Positions 1 through 6,309 of a stretch of 7,752 bases of DNA are shown piece after piece. A program made the translations under genes and the position numbers. Numbering within the stretch: position 1 is the first letter of the stretch; each line of letters begins with the position of its first letter. The notes beneath the pieces are model-generated. The model did no database searches. It was given only the letters and a program-made list of their open reading frames with translations, and was not told the DNA's origin. This DNA is from an uncultured Chlorobiaceae bacterium (GTDB lineage: Bacteria; Bacteroidota; Chlorobiia; Chlorobiales; Chlorobiaceae): NCBI GenBank assembly GCA_903874585.1, contig CAIQSY010000002.1, positions 1 to 7,752 on the forward strand. The letters are read 5' to 3'.

Positions 1-8
1 ATAACACC

Positions 9-1073
9 TTACTCCGCACTCTTTTCGCTCACCTGCGCAGCGCTGAACGTTGCCATTTCATTATATATTTTTATCGCTCCCTCAATAAGCTGCATGGCAA
101 GCGCTGCGCCTGTACCCTCACCAAGGCGAAGATCGAGATCGAGAATGGGTCGTGCACCCAGCTTCTGCATAACTGTCCGGTGCCCCTGCTCATTGGAAAG
201 ATGGCTGAAAAAGAGATAATCATCCACAGCCGGACAGAGCTTGAGCGCAGCCACAGCTCCAGCAGAAGAGATAAAACCATCAACAACAACAGGAACCCGA
301 CAAGATGCTGCACCAAGAATAAAGCCGGTTATGGCGGCAATTTCGTAGCCTCCAAGTGAAGCAAGAGTACCAAATGGGGTTATACAACTCTCTGCATTAA
401 CAGCAATTGAGCGCTTGATAACCTCAATTTTATGGCGAAAACGTGCATCGTCAATACCGGTGCCTCTGCCGGTAATACTCTCGACCGATACATCAAGCAG
501 CACCGAATAGAGTGCCGTCGCTGGCGTGGTGTTGGCAATCCCCATTTCGCCCGTGCCAAGCAGATGATAACCCGCTTGAGCAGCTTCCACAGCAAGTTCA
601 GCACCAGCAAGCAGTGCCTGCGCCGTTTCAGCATCACTCATTGCTGCTTCGACCGCCATATTACGGCTACCTGCACGTACTTTTCTTTTGATGAGACCCG
701 GCATATCGGGAAAATCGTGGTTCACGCCCATATCCACAACATCAAGATCAGCTCCCACATGGCGCGTCAGCACATTAATCGCCGCTCCACCATTCAGCAT
801 GTTATACACCATCTGTGGTGTTACTTCAGCAGGAAATGCCGAAACACCCTCAGCAGCCACACCGTGATCAGCCGCAAAACAGCAGATTTTCTTTTTTGAA
901 AGAACAGGTTTCTGTAAACCTGTAGCAAGAACATAGTGCAGAGCAATCTCTTCAAGCCGTCCAAGGCTTCCCTGCGGTTTGGTGAGATCATCAAGATGCG
1001 CCTGCGCCGCTGCTGTCAAAGAACGGTCGGCTGGCTGAATACGACTTAGAAGTTGCTGTACCTGTTCGTGCAT
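9..1073 (-). CDS. cobT: Nicotinate-nucleotide--dimethylbenzimidazole phosphoribosyltransferase (CobT)
   Basis: This cytoplasmic enzyme transfers phosphoribose from nicotinate mononucleotide to 5,6-dimethylbenzimidazole. It yields alpha-ribazole 5'-phosphate for the lower ligand of cobalamin. The 354-residue product matches the usual family length of about 350. Visible family motifs are TKPQGSLGRLE (31-41), the AADHGV stretch (68-72), GTGEMGIANTT (173-183), TGRGTG (201-206), the SHLSNEQGH region (290-298) and LGEGTGAA (317-324). E319 in the last motif corresponds to the known catalytic glutamate near residue 317 of the Salmonella enzyme. The ATG at 1073 gives a normal N-terminus and the TAA stop lies 8 bases from the window edge, so the gene is complete. 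No Shine-Dalgarno sequence precedes the start. It lies 48 bases downstream of cobU on the same strand, consistent with an operon for nucleotide-loop assembly. A cobS or cobC gene could follow beyond the left edge, but that is a guess. Confidence 0.97.
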   Translation of the reverse strand: MHEQVQQLLSRIQPADRSLTAAAQAHLDDLTKPQGSLGRLEEIALHYVLATGLQKPVLSKKKICCFAADHGVAAEGVSAFPAEVTPQMVYNMLNGGAAINVLTRHVGADLDVVDMGVNHDFPDMPGLIKRKVRAGSRNMAVEAAMSDAETAQALLAGAELAVEAAQAGYHLLGTGEMGIANTTPATALYSVLLDVSVESITGRGTGIDDARFRHKIEVIKRSIAVNAESCITPFGTLASLGGYEIAAITGFILGAASCRVPVVVDGFISSAGAVAALKLCPAVDDYLFFSHLSNEQGHRTVMQKLGARPILDLDLRLGEGTGAALAMQLIEGAIKIYNEMATFSAAQVSEKSAE

Positions 1074-1121
1074 AATGTCAAAAATTAATGGGGGGGAAGA
1101 TGTTGATGAAGAGGTGTGTTG

Positions 1122-1652
1122 TCAATCACACTCTTTCAGTTTGATGGATATTCCGCTACAGAGGAGATATGCCTCAGAGGCGATGGCAGCAACGCGCTGG
1201 TTGATAATGCCAGCACGGTCACGAAAACTTCGGGCTAAAGCATTGTCGGGCACAATGCCCATACCAACTTCATTGGAGACAAGAATAAGGTCACAAGGCG
1301 GCTGACGAAGAACCTCAAGAAAAAGCTCAATCTGCTGCTCAACATGCTCTTCGCCCTTACCTTCGGCATAGTACATCAGATTGCCAGCCCAAACCGTCAA
1401 GCAGTCGAGCAGCACCACATCCGTGCCTGCGGGAAGCTGGCTGAGTGCCCGTCCAAGATAGAGCGGCTCCTCAACGGTGATAAACTGCTCTCCCCTTTCC
1501 GCCTGATGCTTGCCAATACGGCTCCGCATTTCGTCATCAAACGGCTCAGCAGTCGCTAAAAAAACTTTGTGCTTGTATCGGGCGGCAAGCTGCAAAGCAA
1601 AAGAGCTTTTACCGCTTCGAGCACCACCCGTCACATACAAGACTCGACTCAT
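1122..1652 (-). CDS. cobU: Adenosylcobinamide kinase / adenosylcobinamide-phosphate guanylyltransferase (CobU/CobP)
   Basis: This bifunctional cytoplasmic enzyme phosphorylates adenosylcobinamide and then transfers GMP from GTP, giving adenosylcobinamide-GDP, the acceptor for alpha-ribazole. The 176-residue length is typical. The N-terminus holds the P-loop GGARSGKS (9-16). Next come the family's HQAER stretch with H49, the likely guanylylated histidine (H46 in the Salmonella enzyme), then LLDCLTVWAGNL (81-92), VSNEVGMGIVP (125-135) and the R-F-R-D-x-x-G-x-x-N-Q segment (141-152). The start is the ATG at 1652, because the P-loop then falls at its usual distance from the N-terminus. There is no obvious Shine-Dalgarno sequence. 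The gene begins 28 bases after the prc stop and ends 48 bases before cobT, so it is probably co-transcribed with both. No cobalamin riboswitch is visible in either short gap, so any B12 control would have to act elsewhere. Confidence 0.96.
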   Translation of the reverse strand: MSRVLYVTGGARSGKSSFALQLAARYKHKVFLATAEPFDDEMRSRIGKHQAERGEQFITVEEPLYLGRALSQLPAGTDVVLLDCLTVWAGNLMYYAEGKGEEHVEQQIELFLEVLRQPPCDLILVSNEVGMGIVPDNALARSFRDRAGIINQRVAAIASEAYLLCSGISIKLKECD

Positions 1653-1680
1653 AATTTTGCGGATAATGTTGTAATACCTG

Positions 1681-3747
1681 TTACTTCAACAATGGCACAT
1701 CGCGAGTCACCGTCTGACGCTCAACTCTCTTCAGCTCTGCCAGATCCGACACAACGGCAGCAGACTGCGTGAGAATAATATCACTATGAACGCCTTTGGT
1801 GGAATCCTGCTCTTGGCCCCATTGTTTTTCAATTTTTTTGATGGTCTCACTCTCCGACTTAAACGCCGAGTCCTGCAGTACCACCGATTTGTGTTTACGA
1901 ATACGGTTCAACGTCTGCAAATCGCCAAGATAGGCTTGATACTGCCGATTCGTTGCAGCACGAGCCTGCTGTTTCTGACGAAGTAATGCAATATCCTCCG
2001 CACTGATATCAGCCGTGGGACGATAAAATGAGCGGGAAACACTGCTCCAGGGTAAACTGCTGGAATAGGTATCCTCACCAACTGAGGAAGTATCAATCAT
2101 GGAGGGCATAGCAATATCGGGAGAAACTCCTTTATGCTGGGTACTGCCACCAGAAATGCGATAAAATTTTGCAACAGTGAGTTTAAGCTGACCGAGATCA
2201 TGCTTTTTCCCTAAAAAATCGAACGGTTTGGAGAGCTTCAGAATGCTCTGCACACTCCCCTTGCCAAACGTGCGTTCGCCAATAACCACGCCACGCCCAT
2301 AATCCTGTATTGCCGCAGCAAAAATCTCCGATGCCGATGCACTGTACCGATTGACAAGCACCGCAAGTGGTCCGCTATAGAGCATCTGCCGATCCTCATC
2401 GCGCAAAACGGCTTTATTGCCGGCAGCATTGCTCACCTGCACCACAGGTCCAGTTGTAATAAACAAGCCGGTAACACTGACTGCCTCTTCAAGGGAACCG
2501 CCGCCATTGTCGCGAAGATCAATCACAACACCATCAACATGCTCGGCATTCAGCTCCTGAAGAATACGGGTAACATCACGAGTGGTGCTGGTATAATTGC
2601 TGCTGTTCTGCTGTTGTGCTTCAAAATCGAGATAAAATGATGGAATGGTGATAACGCCAATTTTTTCGCCATTCTGCTGGATAATACTTTTCTTCGCTGC
2701 CTGCTCTTCAAGGGCAATCTTTTCGCGCTGAAGCTGTACAATTTTCGCTGGTCCTCTGCCACCCTGGCTGGCTGGATAGACCTTCAGGCGCACCGTTGTT
2801 CCTTTTTTCCCACGAATCAAACGGACAACATCATTAATTCTGAAACCTGACACATCAACAATTTCAGCAATTTTACCCTGCCCGACACCAATGATTTTAT
2901 CACCCTTTTTCAGCACACCGGTTTTAAACGCCGGACCGCCGGGAATAACTTCATGAACCACCGTAAACTCCCCTTCCGTCTGTAACTTGGCACCAATCCC
3001 TTCAAGCGAACGGCTCATATCAATCTGAAAATTGGCATACTCCGCAGGCGAGAAATAGCTGGTATGGGGATCAAACGACATAGTTAACGCCGCAGTATAA
3101 GCCTGAAAGGCATCATCCGGTTTCTGACGATTCAGCAGATTCAAGCGACTGGTAAAACTTTTCGACAACGCCGCACGGATATTTTGTTGCGACTCCCCCG
3201 AATACTTCAAGTTAAGCCACTGATATTTCAGCTCTTTACGCCAGAGATCGGCAAGCTGACGGCGATCAGCAGGCCATGGATCAGCTTTTCGATCAAGATC
3301 AAGCACTTCGGGCGTCGTAAAATCAAACGTGGCAGTATCTGCCATCGTTTTCATAAAGCGCATTTTCTCTTTTGCCCGTTTGAGAAAAAAGTTATAAACC
3401 CCAAAACCCGAATACGATTTACCCGCAAGAAATTCATCATCGAGACGATTGCCATAGAGCTTCTGCATACTTGCAACCTCGCTGGCAACGAAATAGCTTT
3501 TCGCTCCATCAAGATTTTCGATGTAGCGAGAAAGTATCTGCTGAGAAAGCGAATCGTTAACCTCAATTTTTCGATAATGATTCTGCCGAAGTGCCTGACT
3601 GAGCGACTTACTGGCATCATCCTCTGCTGAGGTTGGTGCCAGCGTTACGACAGCGACAGATCGAGATGACTTTTCGGGATTTTTGGCTTCAACCAAAACA
3701 GCACTTCCCAGAAACACAACAACGAGAAGCAGGGTTTTTCTACGCAT
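1681..3747 (-). CDS. prc: Carboxy-terminal (tail-specific) processing protease, Prc/Tsp type, peptidase family S41A
   Basis: This is a periplasmic serine protease that trims or degrades proteins from their C-terminus. Starting at the ATG at 3747, the product has 688 residues, close to E. coli Prc (about 680). Residues 1-21 form a classical signal peptide: a basic RRK start, a hydrophobic core and VEA before the likely cleavage site. A Tsp-type N-terminal domain follows, then a PDZ domain (about 245-327) and the S41 core (about 337-548). The core contains VVIDLRDNGGG (407-417), the catalytic serine in YSASASEIF (S471 by alignment with E. coli spacing) and the catalytic lysine in FGKG (K496). 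GGSTQHKGVSPDI and a helical C-terminal DUF3340-like tail complete it. The frame extends 8 codons upstream to a TTG at 3771, giving a proline-rich extension, but the ATG puts the signal peptide at the N-terminus. Substrates here are unknown. It heads the prc-cobU-cobT run. Confidence 0.95.
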   Translation of the reverse strand: MRRKTLLLVVVFLGSAVLVEAKNPEKSSRSVAVVTLAPTSAEDDASKSLSQALRQNHYRKIEVNDSLSQQILSRYIENLDGAKSYFVASEVASMQKLYGNRLDDEFLAGKSYSGFGVYNFFLKRAKEKMRFMKTMADTATFDFTTPEVLDLDRKADPWPADRRQLADLWRKELKYQWLNLKYSGESQQNIRAALSKSFTSRLNLLNRQKPDDAFQAYTAALTMSFDPHTSYFSPAEYANFQIDMSRSLEGIGAKLQTEGEFTVVHEVIPGGPAFKTGVLKKGDKIIGVGQGKIAEIVDVSGFRINDVVRLIRGKKGTTVRLKVYPASQGGRGPAKIVQLQREKIALEEQAAKKSIIQQNGEKIGVITIPSFYLDFEAQQQNSSNYTSTTRDVTRILQELNAEHVDGVVIDLRDNGGGSLEEAVSVTGLFITTGPVVQVSNAAGNKAVLRDEDRQMLYSGPLAVLVNRYSASASEIFAAAIQDYGRGVVIGERTFGKGSVQSILKLSKPFDFLGKKHDLGQLKLTVAKFYRISGGSTQHKGVSPDIAMPSMIDTSSVGEDTYSSSLPWSSVSRSFYRPTADISAEDIALLRQKQQARAATNRQYQAYLGDLQTLNRIRKHKSVVLQDSAFKSESETIKKIEKQWGQEQDSTKGVHSDIILTQSAAVVSDLAELKRVERQTVTRDVPLLK

Positions 3748-3780
3748 GGGAGGGGAAAATGGCGGTCGCAAAGGCTATTG

Positions 3781-3808
3781 TTGAATGAGAATGCAAATGT
3801 ATTATATT
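3781..3808 (+). promoter_or_regulatory. Possible promoter for the fructose-bisphosphate aldolase gene
   Basis: TTGAAT (3781-3786) and TATATT (3803-3808) are spaced by 16 bases and resemble a sigma-70 promoter. Initiation from it would give a leader of about 90 bases. The -10 overlaps the TATAAT on the opposite strand. A second AT-rich candidate, TATAAA at 3863-3868, lacks a -35 match. The call is from consensus only. Confidence 0.35.
3801..3806 (-). promoter_or_regulatory. Possible -10 element for the prc-cobU-cobT unit
   Basis: The minus strand reads a perfect TATAAT here, 53 bases upstream of the prc ATG. No good -35 hexamer lies at the usual spacing; upstream bases are only AT-rich. The position in the divergent intergenic region is right for a sigma-70 type promoter, but this rests on the hexamer alone. 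Confidence 0.35.
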
Positions 3809-3876
3809 GCGTGGCACTTGGTAAATAATGGATGACCGGGTAGTCTTTCTTGGTATTTCTTTTATAAATCAGGGCG

Positions 3877-3890
3877 AATAATAATAATAA
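3877..3890 (+). repeat. Short AAT trinucleotide run in the aldolase leader
   Basis: Four full AAT units plus AA stand immediately upstream of the ribosome binding site. It is a simple-sequence tract that probably keeps the leader unpaired. Its length may vary between strains, but nothing here shows that. Confidence 0.6.
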
Positions 3891-3892
3891 AC

Positions 3893-3898
3893 GGAGAG
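3893..3898 (+). promoter_or_regulatory. Shine-Dalgarno sequence of the aldolase gene
   Basis: GGAGAG lies 7 to 9 bases before the ATG at 3906, a normal spacing, and supports that start. It is preceded by an AAT trinucleotide run (3877-3890), an unstructured AT-rich leader that may help ribosome access. It is the only clear Shine-Dalgarno sequence among the genes of this window. Confidence 0.7.
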
Positions 3899-3905
3899 CT
3901 TTTCA

Positions 3906-4880
3906 ATGGAAAAGAAAAAAATCAGTTATAAAGAACTCGGGCTTGTTAACAGCCGGGAACTTTTCAATAAAGCTGTATCAGGAGGCTACGCTATTCCTGC
4001 CTACAACTTCAACAATCTTGAGCAGATGCAGGCAATTGTACAGGCTTGCGCTGAAACAAAATCCCCCGTTATTCTGCAGGTTTCAAAGGGCGCAAGAAGT
4101 TACGCTAACGAAACTCTTTTGCGCTTTCTGGCGCAAGGTGCTGTAGCCTACGCTGCTGAACTCGGTTCACCTATTCCAATTGTGCTCCATCTCGATCATG
4201 GTGACAGCTTTGAACTCTGCAAAGATTGCATTGAGTCTGGTTTTTCTTCGGTGATGATTGATGGCTCACATCTCCCTTACGAAGAGAATGTTGCGCTGAC
4301 GAAAAAAGTGGTTGAATTTGCTCATCAGTTTGATGTAACTGTTGAGGGTGAACTGGGCGTACTTGCTGGTATTGAAGATGAGGTTTCAGCCGCGCACCAT
4401 ACCTACACGCAGCCTGAAGAGGTTGAGGATTTTGTGGCAAAAACTGGCGTTGACAGCCTTGCTATCTCCATTGGAACTTCACATGGCGCTTTCAAATTCA
4501 AACCCGGCGAAGATCCAAAAATCCGTCTCGATATTCTTACTGAAATTGAAAAGCGTATTCCTGGATTCCCAATTGTACTGCATGGCTCATCTTCCGTACC
4601 GCAAGAGCTGGTCAAAACCATCAACGAGCATGGAGGAAAACTGAAAGATGCTATCGGCATCAGCGAAGAGCAGCTTCGCCTTGCTGCAAAATCAGCCGTC
4701 TGCAAAATCAATATCGATTCCGACGGACGTCTTGCCATGACTGCTGCTATCCGCAAAGTATTTGATGAAAAACCCGAAGAGTTTGATCCAAGAAAATACC
4801 TTGGTCCAGCTCGTGATTCGCTGAAAAAACTCTACATGCACAAGAACATCAACGTTCTTGGTTCTGACGGTAAAGCGTAA
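3906..4880 (+). CDS. fba: Class II fructose-1,6-bisphosphate aldolase
   Basis: This zinc-dependent cytoplasmic enzyme reversibly cleaves fructose 1,6-bisphosphate to dihydroxyacetone phosphate and glyceraldehyde 3-phosphate. In an autotroph fixing carbon by the reductive TCA cycle it would run mainly toward sugar synthesis. The product has 324 residues. Motifs are AYNFNN (32-37), HLDHGDS (95-101; D97 the likely catalytic aspartate and H98 a zinc ligand), EGELG (147-151), GTSHGA (190-195; zinc ligand H193), LHGSSSVP (225-232; zinc ligand H226) and KINIDSDGR (267-275), which binds substrate phosphate. All metal ligands expected for the class are present, so it should be active. The overall pattern is the class II fructose-bisphosphate type; tagatose-bisphosphate or related activity cannot be excluded from sequence alone. 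The ATG at 3906 has a good ribosome binding site. A strong terminator follows the stop, so the gene is probably expressed alone and at a high level. Confidence 0.95.
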   Translation: MEKKKISYKELGLVNSRELFNKAVSGGYAIPAYNFNNLEQMQAIVQACAETKSPVILQVSKGARSYANETLLRFLAQGAVAYAAELGSPIPIVLHLDHGDSFELCKDCIESGFSSVMIDGSHLPYEENVALTKKVVEFAHQFDVTVEGELGVLAGIEDEVSAAHHTYTQPEEVEDFVAKTGVDSLAISIGTSHGAFKFKPGEDPKIRLDILTEIEKRIPGFPIVLHGSSSVPQELVKTINEHGGKLKDAIGISEEQLRLAAKSAVCKINIDSDGRLAMTAAIRKVFDEKPEEFDPRKYLGPARDSLKKLYMHKNINVLGSDGKA

Positions 4881-4904
4881 GACTTTTCCGTACCCCCATA
4901 TTTC

Positions 4905-4943
4905 AATCACAAAAGGTGCCATAGTGCGCCTTTTGTGATTTTC
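4905..4943 (+). terminator. Intrinsic terminator after the aldolase gene
   Basis: A 15-bp stem (4905-4919 with 4926-4940, one G-U pair) closes a 6-base loop (CATAGT). The stem starts 25 bases after the stop codon. Its right arm ends in TT and continues TT, giving a short run of four T, with a further T6 run at 4951-4956. It separates the aldolase transcript from the downstream SDR gene. Confidence 0.85.
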
Positions 4944-4989
4944 AAACCATTTTTTGAGTACTCCGTAACCTATTGAACCACAACCACCT

Positions 4990-5721
4990 ATGAAGCATAT
5001 TATCATCATTACCGGTGCGGGTAAAGGAATAGGGAGAGCCATTGCCCTTCACTTTGCAAAAGCATCAACCACACAGTCAGATTTCGAGCCGGTACTGATA
5101 CTCACATCGAGAACCATCTCCGACCTTGAAGCTGTTGCGGCGGAGTGCCGCACGTCAGGGGCAACGGTGGAGATTATCGTCGCGGATATTGCCAAAATGG
5201 CGGATATTGAGCAGATAGTCAACACAACGGTTGAGCGTTATGGCACCATAGACTGCCTTATCAACAATGCTGGTGTCGGGCGTTTTAAACCATTGACAGA
5301 GCTGACTGAGGATGATTATGAGTACACGATGGCAACGAACCTGAAGGGGACGTTTTTTCTGACGCAGAGAGTCTTCCCGATCATGGAAAACAAGCGGTCG
5401 GGACACATCTTTTTTATCACCTCAATCGCGGCTGAAACGGCGTTCAAAAGCTCGTCGTTGTACTCGATGTCCAAATTCGGGCAGAACGGCTTTATTGCAT
5501 CGCTACGCCTTTACGCAAAAAGCTGTAACGTACGCATTACCAATGTTATGCCGGGTGCCGTCTTGACGCCGATGTGGGGCGAAGTTCCTGAAGCAATGCA
5601 GGCGGTGATGATGATGCCGGAAGATATTGCTATTCCGATTGTTAACGCTTATCTGCTGCCGCAGCGCACGTCGGTGGAAGAGCTGGTGATTCGACCTATT
5701 GGTGGCGACATTAACGACTAA
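4990..5721 (+). CDS. Short-chain dehydrogenase/reductase, probable sepiapterin reductase
   Basis: This is a classical NAD(P)H-dependent SDR with a Rossmann fold, 243 residues. Visible are TGAGKGIG (8-15) for the cofactor, an SR pair after beta-2 (40-41) that suggests NADPH preference, ADIAKM (65-70), NNAG (92-95), the catalytic serine S145 in FITSIAA, Y158 and K162 of the YxxxK motif, and PGA (188-190). The N-terminus and the stretches TNLKGTFFLTQ, MSKFGQ and MMMPEDIA closely resemble, from memory, the Chlorobaculum tepidum sepiapterin reductase. That enzyme makes L-threo-tetrahydrobiopterin from a pyruvoyl-pterin precursor. The exact substrate is therefore inferred. No other pterin gene is in the window. 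The start follows a CA-rich leader without a Shine-Dalgarno sequence. It lies downstream of the aldolase terminator, so it probably has its own promoter, which I could not place. Confidence 0.9.
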   Translation: MKHIIIITGAGKGIGRAIALHFAKASTTQSDFEPVLILTSRTISDLEAVAAECRTSGATVEIIVADIAKMADIEQIVNTTVERYGTIDCLINNAGVGRFKPLTELTEDDYEYTMATNLKGTFFLTQRVFPIMENKRSGHIFFITSIAAETAFKSSSLYSMSKFGQNGFIASLRLYAKSCNVRITNVMPGAVLTPMWGEVPEAMQAVMMMPEDIAIPIVNAYLLPQRTSVEELVIRPIGGDIND

Positions 5722-5789
5722 ATTTGCGCGGTTCGCCCGAGAAGAATTTTTAGCGATGAGCTTGTGGGAAAGCCGCCTTTTTTCCTGTA

Positions 5790-5818
5790 TTTTCCGCTTC
5801 AACTTTTATAACTATTAT
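5790..5818 (+). promoter_or_regulatory. Weak candidate promoter for yqeY-serS
   Basis: The 110-base gap between the SDR and yqeY genes ends in an AT-rich stretch with TATAAC (5807-5812) and TATTAT (5813-5818). A poor -35 match, TTTTCC (5790-5795), lies 17 bases before TATTAT. A promoter is likely in this gap because of its size, but the exact position is uncertain. The same gap has no convincing terminator for the SDR gene. Confidence 0.25.
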
Positions 5819-5831
5819 AGTTTACACCACC

Positions 5832-6290
5832 ATGAGTCTGAAAGAAAAAATAGATCAGGATTTGAAAAGCACGATGAAAAGTGGCGATAAAACCCGCCTG
5901 AATGCCATTCGTTCCATTCGCGCTGCCTTGCTGGAAAAAGAGGTCTCCATCCGCGTTGGCGGCACCGCTGTACTGACTGAAGAGCAGGAGCTTGAAGTGC
6001 TGGTAAGTTTAGCCAAAAAACGCCGCGATGCCATTGAGCAATTTACCGCAGGCAATCGCCCTGACCTTGCTGAAACCGAGCAGACAGAGTTAGCCGTGCT
6101 TGAGGAGTATCTGCCTGCACCAGTTTCGGACGAGGAGGTCATCGCTATCATTCAGGAGATTGTAACCGCCAGCGGCGCAACCTCCATGAAAGAGATGGGT
6201 AAGGTGATGGCTGAAGCGATGAAAGCGCTCAAAGGCAAAGCTGACGGCGGCAAAGTTCAGCAGGTTGTGAAATCACTGCTTTCCGCGTAA
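5832..6290 (+). CDS. yqeY: GatB/YqeY domain-containing protein
   Basis: This small cytoplasmic protein of the YqeY family is related to the C-terminal tRNA-binding region of GatB in the Asp/Glu-tRNA amidotransferase. Its precise job is not established. The 152-residue length is usual. Family features are the N-terminal helix with LNAIRSIRAAL (23-33), LTEEQELEVL followed by KKRRDAIEQF, AGNRPDLAETE, the EEYLPAPVSDEE stretch, and the C-terminal MGKVMAEAMKALKGKADGGKV segment that marks the GatB/YqeY fold. The ATG at 5832 fits the family N-terminus (SLKEKIDQDLK). It has a CACCACC leader instead of a Shine-Dalgarno sequence. It is 19 bases upstream of serS on the same strand, so the two are probably co-transcribed, which suits a role connected with tRNA. 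No full GatB domain is present, so this is not the amidotransferase subunit itself. Confidence 0.94.
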   Translation: MSLKEKIDQDLKSTMKSGDKTRLNAIRSIRAALLEKEVSIRVGGTAVLTEEQELEVLVSLAKKRRDAIEQFTAGNRPDLAETEQTELAVLEEYLPAPVSDEEVIAIIQEIVTASGATSMKEMGKVMAEAMKALKGKADGGKVQQVVKSLLSA

Positions 6291-6309
6291 CCTCTTCCAT
6301 TCGATTATT

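Noticed and set aside
432..899. Plus-strand open frame of 155 codons inside cobT
   Set aside because: It is fully antisense to the well-supported cobT gene, and its translation shows no recognisable domain. It is a shadow of cobT codon use.
1090..1096. Run of seven G between cobU and cobT as a phase-variation tract
   Set aside because: It is intergenic, short and not within a contingency-type gene. Nothing links its length to expression.
1074..1121. Cobalamin riboswitch before cobT
   Set aside because: The 48-base gap is too short for the element, which needs roughly 200 bases, and no B12-box-like sequence was seen there or in the 28-base gap before cobU.
3184..3630. Plus-strand open frame of 148 codons inside prc
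   Set aside because: It is antisense to prc, of odd composition (rich in Ile, Lys, Arg and Phe), with no motif and no ribosome binding site. It is a shadow frame.
3812..3828. Sigma-54-like promoter (TGGCAC at 3812-3817)
   Set aside because: The -24 half matches, but the -12 half at the required spacing lacks the essential GC, so the site is not credible.
5767..5785. Terminator after the SDR gene (GGGAAA paired with TTTTCC-type arm)
   Set aside because: The stem would be only 5-6 AT-rich bp with a loop of about 8 bases, too weak to call.
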